The notes below the pieces were generated by a model. That model ran no database searches and had not been told where the DNA came from. It saw only the letters and a list, made by a program, of their open reading frames with translations. A stretch of 64,000 nucleotides of DNA from Proteus sp. FME41 (GTDB lineage Bacteria; Pseudomonadota; Gammaproteobacteria; Enterobacterales; Enterobacteriaceae). Below, piece after piece: positions 19,257 through 30,162 of the stretch; the stretch's first letter is position 1, and the number at the start of each line of letters is the position of its first letter. The stretch spans positions 1-64,000 of the forward strand of contig NZ_JABUYL010000003.1 of assembly GCF_014897315.1 (NCBI RefSeq). Direction: 5' to 3'. Made by a program: the position numbers and the translations under genes.

Positions 19257-21335
19257 ATGTCTCACACACTCGCTTTACCTGAAAAAAAGAGGCGGGATCC
19301 CATATTTTTATGGATCCTAATTGCGTGGATGGCTTTTGTGTTACTGCCGTCATGGAGCCTTGATTACGGTCTTTTAGATTCTACAGCAGATGAATTACTC
19401 ACCTCGTATGGCTGGAGTAGCCTAAATATTAGTTGGCTCTGGTTTGTATTGCCAAACTTACTGCTCTTCCGCCCATTTAGTGCCCCTAAACGTGAAAACC
19501 GCTCTCGTCATTATTTTGATGCTGGTTTTGCGTTGCTGTGTGCCTTTATTATGATAGTAACAGCAACGCTTGAAGGTCGTGGTTTAGGCTATTCTACTAT
19601 TATCTTGTTTATCTCCTTGGGTATGATAATGAAAACCGCCTTAACACGCCTTGAGTGGCTAGGTGGTGATAGCTTTGTTATTGGCTCTCTTATTGCTGTT
19701 GTTGCACTTATCGGTGCCTTTATTATCTTCCCAAGTATCGCTATTTTTATCCCGATGTTTAAAGACAGTGCGGGTGATTTTGCCCCATTTGCGTTTATTG
19801 CTATCTTAAGCCAAGCCCATATTGTGCAAGTCATGCTTAACTCAATAATGCTCTCTATCGCAGTGGGAATAGGTTGTACTTTTTTTGGTTTAATATTGGC
19901 AATTTATACCTCTCGTATTGCAGTACGTTCTGCCATTATTGGTCGTATATTTTCTATCTTACCTATTGTCACGCCGCCTTTTGTTGTCGGTTTAGGCGTA
20001 ACGCTAATGATGGGTCGCTCTGGGTATATTACGGAGTTTCTCGCCACTTATGCGGGACTTGAAAATACCAACTGGTTATACGGTTTTACCGGTATTTGGT
20101 TAGCGCAAGTGCTCGCATTTACCCCTATGTCGTTTATGATTTTAGATGGCGCCATTAAAACTATTCATCCTTCATTAGAAGAAGCCTCTTACACCTTAAG
20201 AGCCAACCGTTATCAAACCTTTTTTAACGTCTTTATGCCGTTACTTAAGCCCGCGTTAGCCAATGCCTTTTTAATTGTCATTGTGCAATCTCTCGCTGAC
20301 TTTAGTAACCCGCTCGTTTTAGGAGGCAACTTTGATGTTATTGCCACCCAAATTTATTTCTATATCACAGGCTCTCAGCTTGATTATCAGTCAGCCAGTA
20401 CATTAGGTGCCTCTCTTCTGGTGTTCTCACTCTTAGTGTTCTGTGTGCAGTATATGTGGATTGGTAAACGCTCTTATGTCACCGTTTCAGGTAAGTCCTA
20501 CCGGGGAGATGTTCAACCACTGCCATCGTCACTGATTGCGTTTGTCACGACCGTTCTCGGCATTTGGGTCGTCTTTAATATCTTGTTATATGGCAGCATT
20601 TTCTACGGTAGCTTTACCGTTAACTGGGGCGTCGATTACACCTTAACATTCGATAACTTTATCAAGTTATTTGGTCAAGGAATGAGTGACGGTGCATGGC
20701 CTTCACTGCTAGATACTTTGTTATATGCAGGTATTGCAGCACCTATTACGGCTATTCTCGGCTTACTCATTGCCTATATTGTGGTACGCCAAGACTTTAA
20801 AGGTAAAAAAAGCATCGAGTTCACGACAATGCTCTGTTTCGCCGTACCGGGTACAGTAGCGGGTGTCTCTTATATTCTTGCGTTTAACGACTCACCGTTC
20901 TATTTAACGGGCACGGCGGCGATTGTGATTATCTCGATGACAATGCGTAATGTGCCAGTAGGGATACGTGCAGGTATTGCGGGATTAGGGCAAATTGATA
21001 AATCACTTGATGAAGCCTCTTTAAGCTTAAGAGCAAATTCAATGAGAACGATTTTCTATGTGCTATTACCGTTATTGCGCCCCGCTATTTTGTCTGCGCT
21101 AATTTATAGCTTTGTACGTGCCATTACCACAGTCAGTGCCATTGTCTTCCTTGTTACACCAGATACACGCGTTGCAACGGCTTATATTTTAAACCGTGTT
21201 GAAGATGGTGAATACGGCGTCGCAATTGCCTACGGTTCGATTTTAATCGTCGTGATGTTGGCAATTATTTTCTTATTTGACTATTTGATTGGCGAAGCCC
21301 GTGTTTCACGCTCTAAAGCCAAAAATGCACAGTAA
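19257..21335 (+). CDS. afuB: Hexose-phosphate ABC transporter permease AfuB-like (fused double permease)
   Basis: 692-residue inner membrane protein with two BPD_transp_1 modules fused in tandem. Each has an EAA loop for contact with the ATPase: LEEASYTLRANRYQTFFNV in the first half and DEASLSLRANSMRTIFYV in the second. An N-terminal region of about 150 residues has additional helices. This arrangement is typical of the FbpB/AfuB group. Partner of afuA and afuC. Confidence 0.88.
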   Translation: MSHTLALPEKKRRDPIFLWILIAWMAFVLLPSWSLDYGLLDSTADELLTSYGWSSLNISWLWFVLPNLLLFRPFSAPKRENRSRHYFDAGFALLCAFIMIVTATLEGRGLGYSTIILFISLGMIMKTALTRLEWLGGDSFVIGSLIAVVALIGAFIIFPSIAIFIPMFKDSAGDFAPFAFIAILSQAHIVQVMLNSIMLSIAVGIGCTFFGLILAIYTSRIAVRSAIIGRIFSILPIVTPPFVVGLGVTLMMGRSGYITEFLATYAGLENTNWLYGFTGIWLAQVLAFTPMSFMILDGAIKTIHPSLEEASYTLRANRYQTFFNVFMPLLKPALANAFLIVIVQSLADFSNPLVLGGNFDVIATQIYFYITGSQLDYQSASTLGASLLVFSLLVFCVQYMWIGKRSYVTVSGKSYRGDVQPLPSSLIAFVTTVLGIWVVFNILLYGSIFYGSFTVNWGVDYTLTFDNFIKLFGQGMSDGAWPSLLDTLLYAGIAAPITAILGLLIAYIVVRQDFKGKKSIEFTTMLCFAVPGTVAGVSYILAFNDSPFYLTGTAAIVIISMTMRNVPVGIRAGIAGLGQIDKSLDEASLSLRANSMRTIFYVLLPLLRPAILSALIYSFVRAITTVSAIVFLVTPDTRVATAYILNRVEDGEYGVAIAYGSILIVVMLAIIFLFDYLIGEARVSRSKAKNAQ

Positions 21336-21350
21336 TACGGAGTACAAATC

Positions 21351-22391
21351 ATGACACAACAACATTTCGTTGAACTGAAAAATGTCGTTAAGCGTTTTGG
21401 CACTAATACGGTCATTGAAGATCTCAGCCTGTCTATTCCACAAGGCAAAATGGTTTCATTATTGGGGCCTTCAGGTTGCGGTAAAACGACGGTTTTACGC
21501 TTAGTTGCCGGGTTAGAAAAACCGACAGAAGGTAAAATTTTTATTGATGGTGAAGATGTGACAGATCGCTCTATCCAACAGCGCGATATCTGTATGGTGT
21601 TTCAGTCTTACGCCCTTTTCCCTCATATGTCATTAGGGGAAAACATTGGTTATGGCTTAAAAATGTTGGGCCGTCCTAAAGCAGAAATCAAACAGCGTGT
21701 GACTGAAGCCTTAGAGTTGGTGGATTTAGCAGGTTTTGAAGATCGTTTTGTTGACCAAATTTCAGGGGGGCAACAGCAACGAGTTGCCTTAGCTCGCGCC
21801 TTAATTTTAAAGCCTAAAGTACTGCTTTTTGATGAACCTCTGAGTAACCTTGATGCTAACTTACGTCGTAGTATGAGAGAGAAAATTCGTGAATTACAGC
21901 AACAGTTTAATATCACTTCTCTTTACGTAACCCATGACCAAAGTGAAGCATTTGCGGTTTCTGATATGGTATTGGTGATGAATAAAGGCAAGATAATGCA
22001 ATTAGGCTCACCACAAACGCTTTATCGCCAACCTGCATCTGAATTTATGGCAAGCTTTATGGGAGATGCAAACTTATTCCCAGCCACATTAGGCCCTGAT
22101 TATGTTGATATTTTCCAATATCGCTTACCTAAGCCTGATACCTTTAACACCACAAAAACAGACGTGAGAGTGGGTGTTAGACCAGAAGCAATTACGTTAT
22201 CCCAACAAGGCGATGCCTGCCAGCAATGTAAAATCGTGCATGTGGCTTATATGGGGCCTCAGTATGAGGTAACCGTTGAATGGCAAAATCAGACTTTGCT
22301 ATTACAAGTCAATGCGACACAACTTCAGCCTAATGAAGGTGACAGCTATTATCTGCAAATCCACCCTTATGGCATGTTTATTTTAGAATAA
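21351..22391 (+). CDS. afuC: ABC transporter ATP-binding protein AfuC-like
   Basis: 346-residue ATPase. Walker [11 protein letters not shown]-loop QSYALFPHM, signature ISGGQQQR, Walker [10 protein letters not shown] and the H-loop YVTHDQSEA are all present. A C-terminal TOBE-like regulatory domain begins at about residue 245. Starts 15 bp after afuB and ends before a strong terminator, closing a seven-kilobase unit that probably begins at uhpA. Confidence 0.92.
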   Translation: MTQQHFVELKNVVKRFGTNTVIEDLSLSIPQGKMVSLLGPSGCGKTTVLRLVAGLEKPTEGKIFIDGEDVTDRSIQQRDICMVFQSYALFPHMSLGENIGYGLKMLGRPKAEIKQRVTEALELVDLAGFEDRFVDQISGGQQQRVALARALILKPKVLLFDEPLSNLDANLRRSMREKIRELQQQFNITSLYVTHDQSEAFAVSDMVLVMNKGKIMQLGSPQTLYRQPASEFMASFMGDANLFPATLGPDYVDIFQYRLPKPDTFNTTKTDVRVGVRPEAITLSQQGDACQQCKIVHVAYMGPQYEVTVEWQNQTLLLQVNATQLQPNEGDSYYLQIHPYGMFILE

Positions 22392-22420
22392 ACAGAAGCA
22401 TTCTAACGGTATCAATGAGT

Positions 22421-22449
22421 GAGGCACCCAATGGGTGCCTCTTTTTTTA
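22421..22449 (+). terminator. Terminator of the uhpABC-afuABC unit
   Basis: GAGGCACCC pairs with GGGTGCCTC around a 2-base loop and is followed by a run of seven T. Strong Rho-independent terminator after afuC. Confidence 0.92.
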
Positions 22450-22632
22450 TAATTATAACACTACGACATATTCCCCTGGTGTGACATCCTGGTGTGAATG
22501 TTTGATGTAACACTTGGTATAACACATTGCTACTATATTATTGTTTTATATAACTATTACGGATACTTGTACTACTCCCTTTTATTTTTATCTGGGTGCT
22601 AAAGAAAAAACTCATCGCACCCGATCTGCGCT

Positions 22633-23961
22633 CTATTTTCCTTGAGCGAGATATTTTTGCATTTCATCTGCCGGCACCATACCACCACCAGTCGCCCATA
22701 CTAAATGCGTTGCATTTTGCATTTTTTGACTGTCTAGCGATAAACCGTGCAGATAATCTTTAGCTTGAGTGACATGTACAGCCCCCGCCATTCCCGCTAA
22801 AGCTGAAGGTTCTAACTTGATGCTTTCTTCTTTGTTCAATAGGCTTAATAAATCATAAAGTGCTTGGTCATCAATGGTGTAATAACCATCAATTAAGCGC
22901 TCCATTGCACGCCCCACGAAGCCTGATGCGCGACCGACAGCAAGGCCATCCGCCGCCGTCACGTTATCGATACCAATTTCTTGTACTGAAACGCCTTCAT
23001 GTAACTGAGTATAAACGCCCAGTAACATACAAGGTGAATGTGTTGGCTCTGCGAATAAACAGTGTACTGCATCACCAAATGCCAATTTCAGCCCAAACGC
23101 AACACCACCAGGGCCACCACCAACACCACAAGGCAGGTAAACAAACAGAGGATGTTCGCTATCAATACGAACACCTTGTTCTTCAAACTGACGTTTTAAA
23201 CGTAATCCAGCAACGGCATAACCCAAAAATAAGGTTTTTGAGTTTTCATCATCAATAAAGAAACAGTTAGGATCTTTCTCAGCTTCTTTACGACCTTCTT
23301 CTACCGCAATGCTGTAATCTTGTTCATATTCAACAACATTAACGCCATGAGAGCGTAATTTATCTTTTTTCCACTGACGTGCATCAGCAGACATATGAAC
23401 ACTTACACTGAAGCCTAACTTCGCACTCATGATCCCAATAGACATACCTAAGTTGCCTGTTGAACCCACCGCGATACTGTATTGGCTAAAAAATTGACGG
23501 AATTCATCAGAGAATAATTTTTCATAATTATCATCTGTACTCAGTAATCCCGCGTTTATTGCCAATTTTTCAGCGTGCGTTAATACTTCATAAATTCCAC
23601 CTCGCGCTTTAATTGAGCCTGAAATCGGTAAATGGCTATCCTTTTTCAAACGCAACTGACCGCTAATGGTTGTGTTATAACGCTTTTCAAGAGCAATTTT
23701 CATCTTAGGAATATCAACCACTTCTGATTCAATAATTCCTTGAGTAACCGCTGTTTCTGGAAATGCTTTTGCTAAATAAGGTGCAAAACGTTGTAATCTT
23801 GCTTGCGCATCAATAACGTCATCTTGCGTTAAACCAACATAAGGAAGTCCCTGGGCAGTGGTGGTTACCTTTGGGTTAAACCAAACCACTTCTTTTAAGT
23901 CCACTAAGTCACGAACTAGTGGAAAATCATTTATAAGTTTATTTATATCTATATGGGTCAT
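22633..23961 (-). CDS. dsdA: D-serine ammonia-lyase
   Basis: PLP enzyme converting D-serine to pyruvate and ammonia, protecting from and feeding on D-serine (abundant in urine). 442 residues, matching E. coli DsdA. The PLP lysine is in SGSIKARGG, and the glycine-rich phosphate loop in [21 protein letters not shown] is also present. Follows dsdX by 12 bp on the same strand. Confidence 0.96.
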   Translation of the reverse strand: MTHIDINKLINDFPLVRDLVDLKEVVWFNPKVTTTAQGLPYVGLTQDDVIDAQARLQRFAPYLAKAFPETAVTQGIIESEVVDIPKMKIALEKRYNTTISGQLRLKKDSHLPISGSIKARGGIYEVLTHAEKLAINAGLLSTDDNYEKLFSDEFRQFFSQYSIAVGSTGNLGMSIGIMSAKLGFSVSVHMSADARQWKKDKLRSHGVNVVEYEQDYSIAVEEGRKEAEKDPNCFFIDDENSKTLFLGYAVAGLRLKRQFEEQGVRIDSEHPLFVYLPCGVGGGPGGVAFGLKLAFGDAVHCLFAEPTHSPCMLLGVYTQLHEGVSVQEIGIDNVTAADGLAVGRASGFVGRAMERLIDGYYTIDDQALYDLLSLLNKEESIKLEPSALAGMAGAVHVTQAKDYLHGLSLDSQKMQNATHLVWATGGGMVPADEMQKYLAQGK

Positions 23962-23973
23962 AGTCGTTCTCTT

Positions 23974-25311
23974 TTATATGACAAAAGAAAGCATAAATGT
24001 ACCGCCTAATGCGACAAAGGAGGCAATAAAGGTCGCGACACTGTAAAAACGAAAAGTTTCACTTAAAGTTGCATTACAATACTGTTTCACTAACCAAAAC
24101 AGTGAGTCTGTGACGATGGTACAGCCAATAGCACCTGAACCAATTGCTAATGTAATTATTTCAGGACTAATGTTTGGATATAAAGGCATCATAGGGGCAA
24201 CAATTGCCGTAGCACCCATCATCGCAACCGTGGCTGAACCCACGGCCGCATGAAGGATAATTGCCACTAACCAAGCCAATAAAATTGGGTGCATATCCAG
24301 ATTGGATAGGATTAATGCTAAAGATTCACTTAAACCACTGCCTTTTAAAATGCCATTAAAAGCACCACCCGCACCAATAATTAATAGGATGTTGGCAATA
24401 GAGCTAAAGCTATCTTCTGTTTTCTTCAATAAGATATTCATGCCCATATTACGGCGAATACCTAAAATATAATAAGCAACAAATGCAGCAATAAACATGG
24501 CAGTAATTGGGTTACCAATAAACTGTAATGCGGTATAAAGCGAAGTCCCTTTTGTCATATTTAATTCTGCGGCTGTTTTTATCAGCATCAGAACAATTGG
24601 CAGTAAAACGGTAAAAAGAGTTGCACCTAATGAAGGCAAATCTTTTTCTTCACGCACTTCCATATCTGAAAATTCTTCAGGTACAGTTTTGAACGGTAAG
24701 CGATCACCTAATATTTTCAAGAATACAGGTCCCCCCACTAAAGAGGCAGCTAAACCGACAGCAAGACCTGCAACGATTACAGTTCCCATATCAGCGCCTA
24801 ACTCATTCGTCACAAACAGTGCAGCAGGATGAGGCGGAACAATACAGTGAACGGCCATTAATGCAGTACATAAAGGAATGGCTAATTTTAATAATGAAGT
24901 ATTTGTTTTTTTCGCAATAGAGAAAGCCAGTGGAATAAGTAATACCACACCAACTTCAACGAAGAGTGTAATACCACAAATAAGACCAACCAATACCATA
25001 ATAACATCTGGAGATAACCAACGGCATTTTTGTAATGTAATACCGATGCGTTCTGCGGCACCTGATATTTCCATCATTTTACCCAAGATCGTTCCTAACC
25101 CAATAATTGCTGCTAAAAATCCTAATGTACCGCCAATACCACCTTCAATTGCATTAACCATTTCTAATGGATTCATCTTCATCGCTGTACCTACGAAGAA
25201 GCTTGCCAATAGTAAGGCTAGAAATGGGTGAAACTTAAGTTTTATTATAGTAAAAACAATGAGCAAGATACTAATAATAAGAGTACCCAGCACCCATAAC
25301 GTTGAATCCAT
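23974..25311 (-). CDS. dsdX: D-serine transporter DsdX
   Basis: GntP-family proton symporter, 445 residues with about 12-14 hydrophobic helices. Conserved segments AIIGLGTILGKMMEISGAAERIG and HAAVGSATVAMMGATAI are typical of gluconate/D-serine permeases. Its place directly upstream of dsdA and divergent from dsdC gives the substrate. Confidence 0.93.
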   Translation of the reverse strand: MDSTLWVLGTLIISILLIVFTIIKLKFHPFLALLLASFFVGTAMKMNPLEMVNAIEGGIGGTLGFLAAIIGLGTILGKMMEISGAAERIGITLQKCRWLSPDVIMVLVGLICGITLFVEVGVVLLIPLAFSIAKKTNTSLLKLAIPLCTALMAVHCIVPPHPAALFVTNELGADMGTVIVAGLAVGLAASLVGGPVFLKILGDRLPFKTVPEEFSDMEVREEKDLPSLGATLFTVLLPIVLMLIKTAAELNMTKGTSLYTALQFIGNPITAMFIAAFVAYYILGIRRNMGMNILLKKTEDSFSSIANILLIIGAGGAFNGILKGSGLSESLALILSNLDMHPILLAWLVAIILHAAVGSATVAMMGATAIVAPMMPLYPNISPEIITLAIGSGAIGCTIVTDSLFWLVKQYCNATLSETFRFYSVATFIASFVALGGTFMLSFVI

Positions 25312-25534
25312 ATATCCATCCCAAATATTTTATTTATTGTTAAACATATTGAATATTAATCATTCGACACTTACAAATGATGAAAATTTACACTAAGATG
25401 AACTCAGTTAACTCAAATAAGTGATCACAACCACAAATAATCACATTTTGATGAGTAAGGGCACCGTATTTCATATTAACATTACCTTGATTATTACCAT
25501 AAGTTACTATTAATAAGAAAATGAGAATAATAAA

Positions 25535-26479
25535 ATGTTTGAATCCTCTAGCGTGATTTTACGAAATAAACGATTATCAAGTTATCAATTAGCAAGACTT
25601 CACACTTTTGAAGCAACGGGTCGCCATCTATCCTTTGCTTTAGCGGCCGAAGAACTATCATTAACACCCAGCGCCATTAGCCATCGTATAAATACATTAG
25701 AAGAAGAATTGGGTATTAAGTTATTTGACCGTTTTCATCGACGTATTGAGTTAACTGAAGAAGGTGAACGTATTTATTGGGCGCTTAAAAAAACACTAGA
25801 AGATATTAACCAAGAAATTTTAGATATTCATAACCAAGAAGTTTCAGGCATATTAACCGTTTATTCGCGTCCTTCTATTGCACAATGTTGGCTAGTCCCC
25901 CGCATTGCTGATTTTACTGAACGCTACCCATCCATTGAATTAAACCTACTTACGGGAAATGATGATATTAACTTTCGGGGTTATGGCGTTGATCTCGCTA
26001 TTTATTTTGATGATAAACAGCTACAAAATCTTTATTGTGAAGATTTAATTTCCGAATCAATTATTCCTGTTTGTAGCCCTGAATATGCAAAGAAACATGA
26101 GCTTATAGGTAATATTCATCATCTTTCCAATTGTACGTTGTTGCATGACAGACAAGCTTGGAGTAATAACTCTGATTTTGATGAGTGGCGGGCTTGGAGC
26201 GAATATATGGGGCTTTCTCTCTTTCCTAATCGCAGTAATATCTGTTTTGACCGTTCTGATCTTGCCGTTATTGCCGCGGCTAATCATTCAGGTGTAGCGA
26301 TGGGAAGAAAGCGTTTAGTACAAAAACAATTAGCAAGTAAAACGTTAATTATTCCCTTTGATAATAGTGAACTTTTCTGTGCTCAACGTTATTATCTTGT
26401 CACTCGAAATGAAAAAAATAATGCCAAGGTGCAGCTTTTTATCCAATGGCTTAAAAAGCAAATCAAGGAAGGCATGTGA
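25535..26479 (+). CDS. dsdC: LysR-type regulator DsdC
   Basis: 314 residues. HTH at about 20-80 (HLSFALAAEELSLTPSAISHRI; typical LysR), then a periplasmic-binding-like effector domain. The long N-terminal lead before the HTH and divergent position to dsdXA match DsdC, which activates dsdXA with D-serine. The 223-bp intergenic gap should contain the operators; I do not assign exact sites. Confidence 0.92.
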   Translation: MFESSSVILRNKRLSSYQLARLHTFEATGRHLSFALAAEELSLTPSAISHRINTLEEELGIKLFDRFHRRIELTEEGERIYWALKKTLEDINQEILDIHNQEVSGILTVYSRPSIAQCWLVPRIADFTERYPSIELNLLTGNDDINFRGYGVDLAIYFDDKQLQNLYCEDLISESIIPVCSPEYAKKHELIGNIHHLSNCTLLHDRQAWSNNSDFDEWRAWSEYMGLSLFPNRSNICFDRSDLAVIAAANHSGVAMGRKRLVQKQLASKTLIIPFDNSELFCAQRYYLVTRNEKNNAKVQLFIQWLKKQIKEGM

Positions 26480-26497
26480 TTTCCTAAGGAAAATCCG

Positions 26498-27154
26498 ATG
26501 AAAGAAATGACCTTTTCAACCCAACAGATAGTCGCTATTGCAGAATATGCAGGTTTAACCATCTTAAATAAAGAACAACTCACGGAGAATAAACGTTATA
26601 TCTTAGTTGACTTATTGGATGTGAAAACAGACGAAGGGCTTTATTATGGTGCGGCAGTGCTGGATTTTAGTGACGTTTATCGTAAAGCACGCATTTTAGA
26701 ATTTGGAGACGCGGGCTATCAGCGTGCACAAACCCGTGAAGAACACATTCAAGACTATAAAAATACACGAAAAACAGCAGAACCAAATACCTATCACCCC
26801 CCTGTTCATCGTTATAGCCACTATACTGATTTTCAAATTAATGTCGCTGCCATCTATCGTCGTTATGGTTATGAAATCGAATTTGATACAGAAACTGAAA
26901 AAGTTTGGAGCTCTTTAGAGCCAGAACAGAAACAATTTGATTTACTCAAAAATGCTGATGATGCACTTTCTTTATTAGAAGACTGCGAGATGACATGCAC
27001 TTACCACCAAGAATACAAAGTATGGTCAGTCACTTCAGTGGAAAAAGATACCGTTGAACATAGATCTTTAAATCGTGCTGTTGCTGAATGTTTTTTATTA
27101 ATGACGGATCATTATGCTGATGATTGGCCCAATATTGAAAACATTCTTTATTAA
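26498..27154 (+). CDS. Hypothetical protein, cotranscribed with dsdC
   Basis: 218 residues, not recognised. Acidic and Tyr/Glu-rich, with no signal peptide or membrane segment. The C-terminal part has SLNRAVAECFLLM followed by acidic residues, a pattern reminiscent of small proteins in prophages, but I cannot name a family. It starts 18 bp after dsdC with AAGGAAAA ahead of the ATG, so it is probably translated from the same message. A role in D-serine use is not implied. Confidence 0.75.
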   Translation: MKEMTFSTQQIVAIAEYAGLTILNKEQLTENKRYILVDLLDVKTDEGLYYGAAVLDFSDVYRKARILEFGDAGYQRAQTREEHIQDYKNTRKTAEPNTYHPPVHRYSHYTDFQINVAAIYRRYGYEIEFDTETEKVWSSLEPEQKQFDLLKNADDALSLLEDCEMTCTYHQEYKVWSVTSVEKDTVEHRSLNRAVAECFLLMTDHYADDWPNIENILY

Positions 27155-27242
27155 AACCAATAAATACATATAAAATCATTATTTATCAAAAAATTAAAAT
27201 TAATGATTTTATATTTTATTGTTAAAAGTAAAATATAAAAAT

Positions 27243-27596
27243 CTAACTCAAACATCGGAATGCATCATTTTCTCGGTAATAGTTAATCTCGTCGATAACC
27301 CACTGTAACGTTTTTTGTTGTGCTTGCTGTGTTTGATAAAACAATGCGAGATCATCAATAACCATCCAGCCTCGTAAGTTTTTATCTTCTACAATCTTTG
27401 GCATTTCCATACCTTCATCATCAAGGTAGATCTCATCATCAGGTAATTCTTGTAGGTAATCCCAAGGAATGTAATAAAAAATGGCCTGATCAGGATGACT
27501 ATTCCATGTTGCAATTTCAGTATATATCCATTCATTCGACTCAAGTGTTGAGAGTGATGCCAATAACGCATCAAGGGTTAAGAATGTTTTTATCAT
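27243..27596 (-). CDS. Hypothetical acidic protein
   Basis: 117 residues, not recognised. Rich in Asp/Glu/Tyr/Trp, soluble, no signal peptide. A GAGGTGA ribosome site sits nine bases before its ATG, which supports a real gene. It is convergent with the gene at 26498 and lies downstream of gss, separated by the gss terminator. Composition resembles small immunity-type proteins, but that is only a resemblance. Confidence 0.65.
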   Translation of the reverse strand: MIKTFLTLDALLASLSTLESNEWIYTEIATWNSHPDQAIFYYIPWDYLQELPDDEIYLDDEGMEMPKIVEDKNLRGWMVIDDLALFYQTQQAQQKTLQWVIDEINYYRENDAFRCLS

Positions 27597-27633
27597 TTTT
27601 ATTATTCACCTCAAAATTGACTGTTATTTAAAA

Positions 27634-27656
27634 CAAACCCGCCAATTAGGCGGGCT
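27634..27656 (-). terminator. Terminator of gss
   Basis: On the minus strand GCCCGCC-TAATT-GGCGGGTTTGTTTT forms a G+C-rich 6-7 bp stem followed by T-rich sequence just after the gss stop. Confidence 0.85.
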
Positions 27657-27674
27657 ATTATTTATGACCAAGAC

Positions 27675-29561
27675 TCAATTACCTTGTTTTGCCAAAAAGT
27701 GTTTATCTTCAATCACCATTAATGGCTCAATATCACTCTCTTTTTTAATCACTAATGTGGGATCTGAACGTAAGCAACAACCACCATAATGCCCACCAAC
27801 AGTAAAGGTACAAACTTGGATATAACGATTTGCAACGTTAGGTAAACACCATAATTCCTGATAAATATTTTCTTGGTGCTCAAACTGTCCATGGGTTTCA
27901 TCTAAAATATTATCTTGATGATCAACCAAACCAATATTATTACCACAGCGACCTGCTATCGGTTTAACTGCATAACCACTTTGTGCAAGATGAGGAGTCA
28001 CTTTAAAATCCGTATCTAGTAAATAAGGATTATCAGGGAACAGTTGCCATAAAACTGGTAAAATTGCTTTATTACTAGGAATAAGTGTCCAAAGAGGCTC
28101 AAAAACTGTAATTTCAGGACGCAAAAGTACATCGACTAAACGTACTTCATCCTCGGGATGTCCAGTACGTATAGGAATAAGTGCTTGTTGTTCACTCTCT
28201 TCTCTGAGTTGATCTAACGCCGTTTCCCAAGCCCATGTTTTCCAAACACATTCAACAATACGCTTGTCTGCATCAATTAATTGACCGCGACTATTCCAAT
28301 GAAGTTCAGCTAATCCACGTAAAATTTTACTGTCATACCCTGCTTGTGTCAGCGATTGTTGCATAAAAAGAGCGTGGTAATCTTCTTCACTGTCATCATC
28401 TTGGAGAATATGTACAAAAGACTTAGCATCACTGTGTTTCCAAGCATCAGCTAATGCGTCAAGTAAGCGTTCACCTGGATTAAAGCCCTCTTTGAGACCA
28501 CTTTGATGTGCCCATTTTTCAATAACTAAGCCCGCTTCTGTATGGCAAGAGGCGGAATCTGCATTATATTCATAAACTTTGACACCACGTTCATCCATAC
28601 AAAAATCTAATCGTCCTGTGATCATTTGATGACGTCTGTTTTGCCATGACAGGCGAATACGAGGCCACAACACTTCTGGAATATCGAACAAACGCAATAA
28701 ATTATCGTCTTTCAACACTTTTTCTGTTGCATGTAAATACATCAAATGCATTTCATTACTCGCGCGAATAAGTTCTTGCTCCGCACTTTCTGAAATAGTG
28801 AAGTATTCATAACTATCTTGATTAATAATATGGCCGTGTTGTGCTAAGACATACGCTTTTTCTAATGGCACATTTTCATCTAACCATTTGCCTTCAAACT
28901 GCTCTTTATTTTCAAGTTTTGCAGCATGAATGGCTAACAATTCAGGCGCAATTTTAGGTTCAGGCAGACAATAAGCATTAGGCTCAGTTTGGATCATCCA
29001 ACCTAAAAGCGTTGTATTATTAAAAGTATCTTGAATAAAATAACCGTTATCACTCACCTGAAGCGGTAATTCTCGTGTCCACTGTTGGCCTGCTGGTAAT
29101 CGAGTGTGGATCACATTTTGTTCTGCTATACGAATTTTATCTTCATAGACTTCAGTAATAATCGCAACATGTCCCGTGACCTTAAACTCTCCCCCGTCTT
29201 GCCAAATCAGTAATGCGCCGACACTGGGAGGCTGTTTACTGCCATTAGCAAACGCTTGTAATGGCAATATATCGTCATCAATGGTTTTGCGTAAAAAACG
29301 CAGAGAGAAGATCTCATAAGCCATTCCCACATCAGTAAATACAGTTCCGTAATGTAAATAAAGAAAACGGCGCGCAAACTCCACGCACTGCCATTTATGC
29401 CCCATATATTCATTACCAATATAACTACGAAATGAATCATTAGCGGCGTAGTCTTCTTTATCAATACTGCTGTAATCTGAGGAGTAAATCGCAACACCAC
29501 CAGGTGCATAACCTAGCAATGTTCCAAATGGTTCATGACGAATGATATCTTTTACATTCAT
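27675..29561 (-). CDS. gss: Bifunctional glutathionylspermidine amidase/synthetase
   Basis: 628 residues, E. coli length about 619. The N-terminal CHAP amidase domain (1-200) has nucleophile Cys59 in KWQCVEFARR and His in GHVAIITEV. The C-terminal ATP-grasp synthetase domain joins glutathione and spermidine, with ARPxR-like CGNNIGL and DFCMDERGVKVYEYNADS. The product is thought to help in redox control through protein S-thiolation. Monocistronic; no related polyamine genes adjoin it. Confidence 0.95.
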   Translation of the reverse strand: MNVKDIIRHEPFGTLLGYAPGGVAIYSSDYSSIDKEDYAANDSFRSYIGNEYMGHKWQCVEFARRFLYLHYGTVFTDVGMAYEIFSLRFLRKTIDDDILPLQAFANGSKQPPSVGALLIWQDGGEFKVTGHVAIITEVYEDKIRIAEQNVIHTRLPAGQQWTRELPLQVSDNGYFIQDTFNNTTLLGWMIQTEPNAYCLPEPKIAPELLAIHAAKLENKEQFEGKWLDENVPLEKAYVLAQHGHIINQDSYEYFTISESAEQELIRASNEMHLMYLHATEKVLKDDNLLRLFDIPEVLWPRIRLSWQNRRHQMITGRLDFCMDERGVKVYEYNADSASCHTEAGLVIEKWAHQSGLKEGFNPGERLLDALADAWKHSDAKSFVHILQDDDSEEDYHALFMQQSLTQAGYDSKILRGLAELHWNSRGQLIDADKRIVECVWKTWAWETALDQLREESEQQALIPIRTGHPEDEVRLVDVLLRPEITVFEPLWTLIPSNKAILPVLWQLFPDNPYLLDTDFKVTPHLAQSGYAVKPIAGRCGNNIGLVDHQDNILDETHGQFEHQENIYQELWCLPNVANRYIQVCTFTVGGHYGGCCLRSDPTLVIKKESDIEPLMVIEDKHFLAKQGN

Positions 29562-30162
29562 AATCTCGACCTTGACGATAAATAAATAATTACCCTGTAA
29601 TACTTATAATCTGCCTAAGTATCATAGATAACAATCTTAACGCCGTAGACTATTAGATGTGAATGTAATTTTATAAATTTCAATAAAGAGAAAATAGGTG
29701 TTTGGATTTAACATCAATTTAAGAAGGAAACCGAGAAGAGACAAAAAAAAACTCAAAAATAACCCATTATAAAAATCACATAAAAGGTATTTTCGAGTAT
29801 AAACACAGTCAAAGAGGGTTTTATCTTTTTTGTTATAACTGCATTATTTACTCTTTATTAATCATAAATGCGAGCACAAATAACAAAGAAAACCGTGTTT
29901 AGGCAATATATAGCACTGTTTATCAAATTATTCTCGATTATCCTGCTAGAAAAAAGATTGATATCAAAATAGTTTAATGAAAATTAATATCATCTTATAC
30001 CATGAAGGGTATAAATAATTCATCCAATTAACCGATAACACAGTAGTGTGGATTTTACTCATTCAAGCCGGAGTGCTTGTTTATTTTGAAGATCCATCAC
30101 AGAAACTTGATATTCAAAATATTGGATATTATTGGTGGTTGATAGGAAGAATGAGGTCACTA
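29562..30162. other. AT-rich intergenic region before the mrpJ-like gene
   Basis: 600 bp with no credible gene. It contains the gss promoter on the left and presumably a long leader or regulatory region for the downstream regulator gene. I see no clear hairpin terminator or named operator. Confidence 0.5.

Noticed and set aside
18151-22391. Ferric iron ABC transporter call for afuABC
   Set aside because: Family resemblance allows it, but operon linkage to uhpABC and known AfuA specificity favour hexose phosphates; no Fur site seen upstream.
22860-23258. 132-codon ORF antisense to dsdA
   Set aside because: Shadow of the dsdA frame; His/Gln-rich composition is typical of antisense reading.
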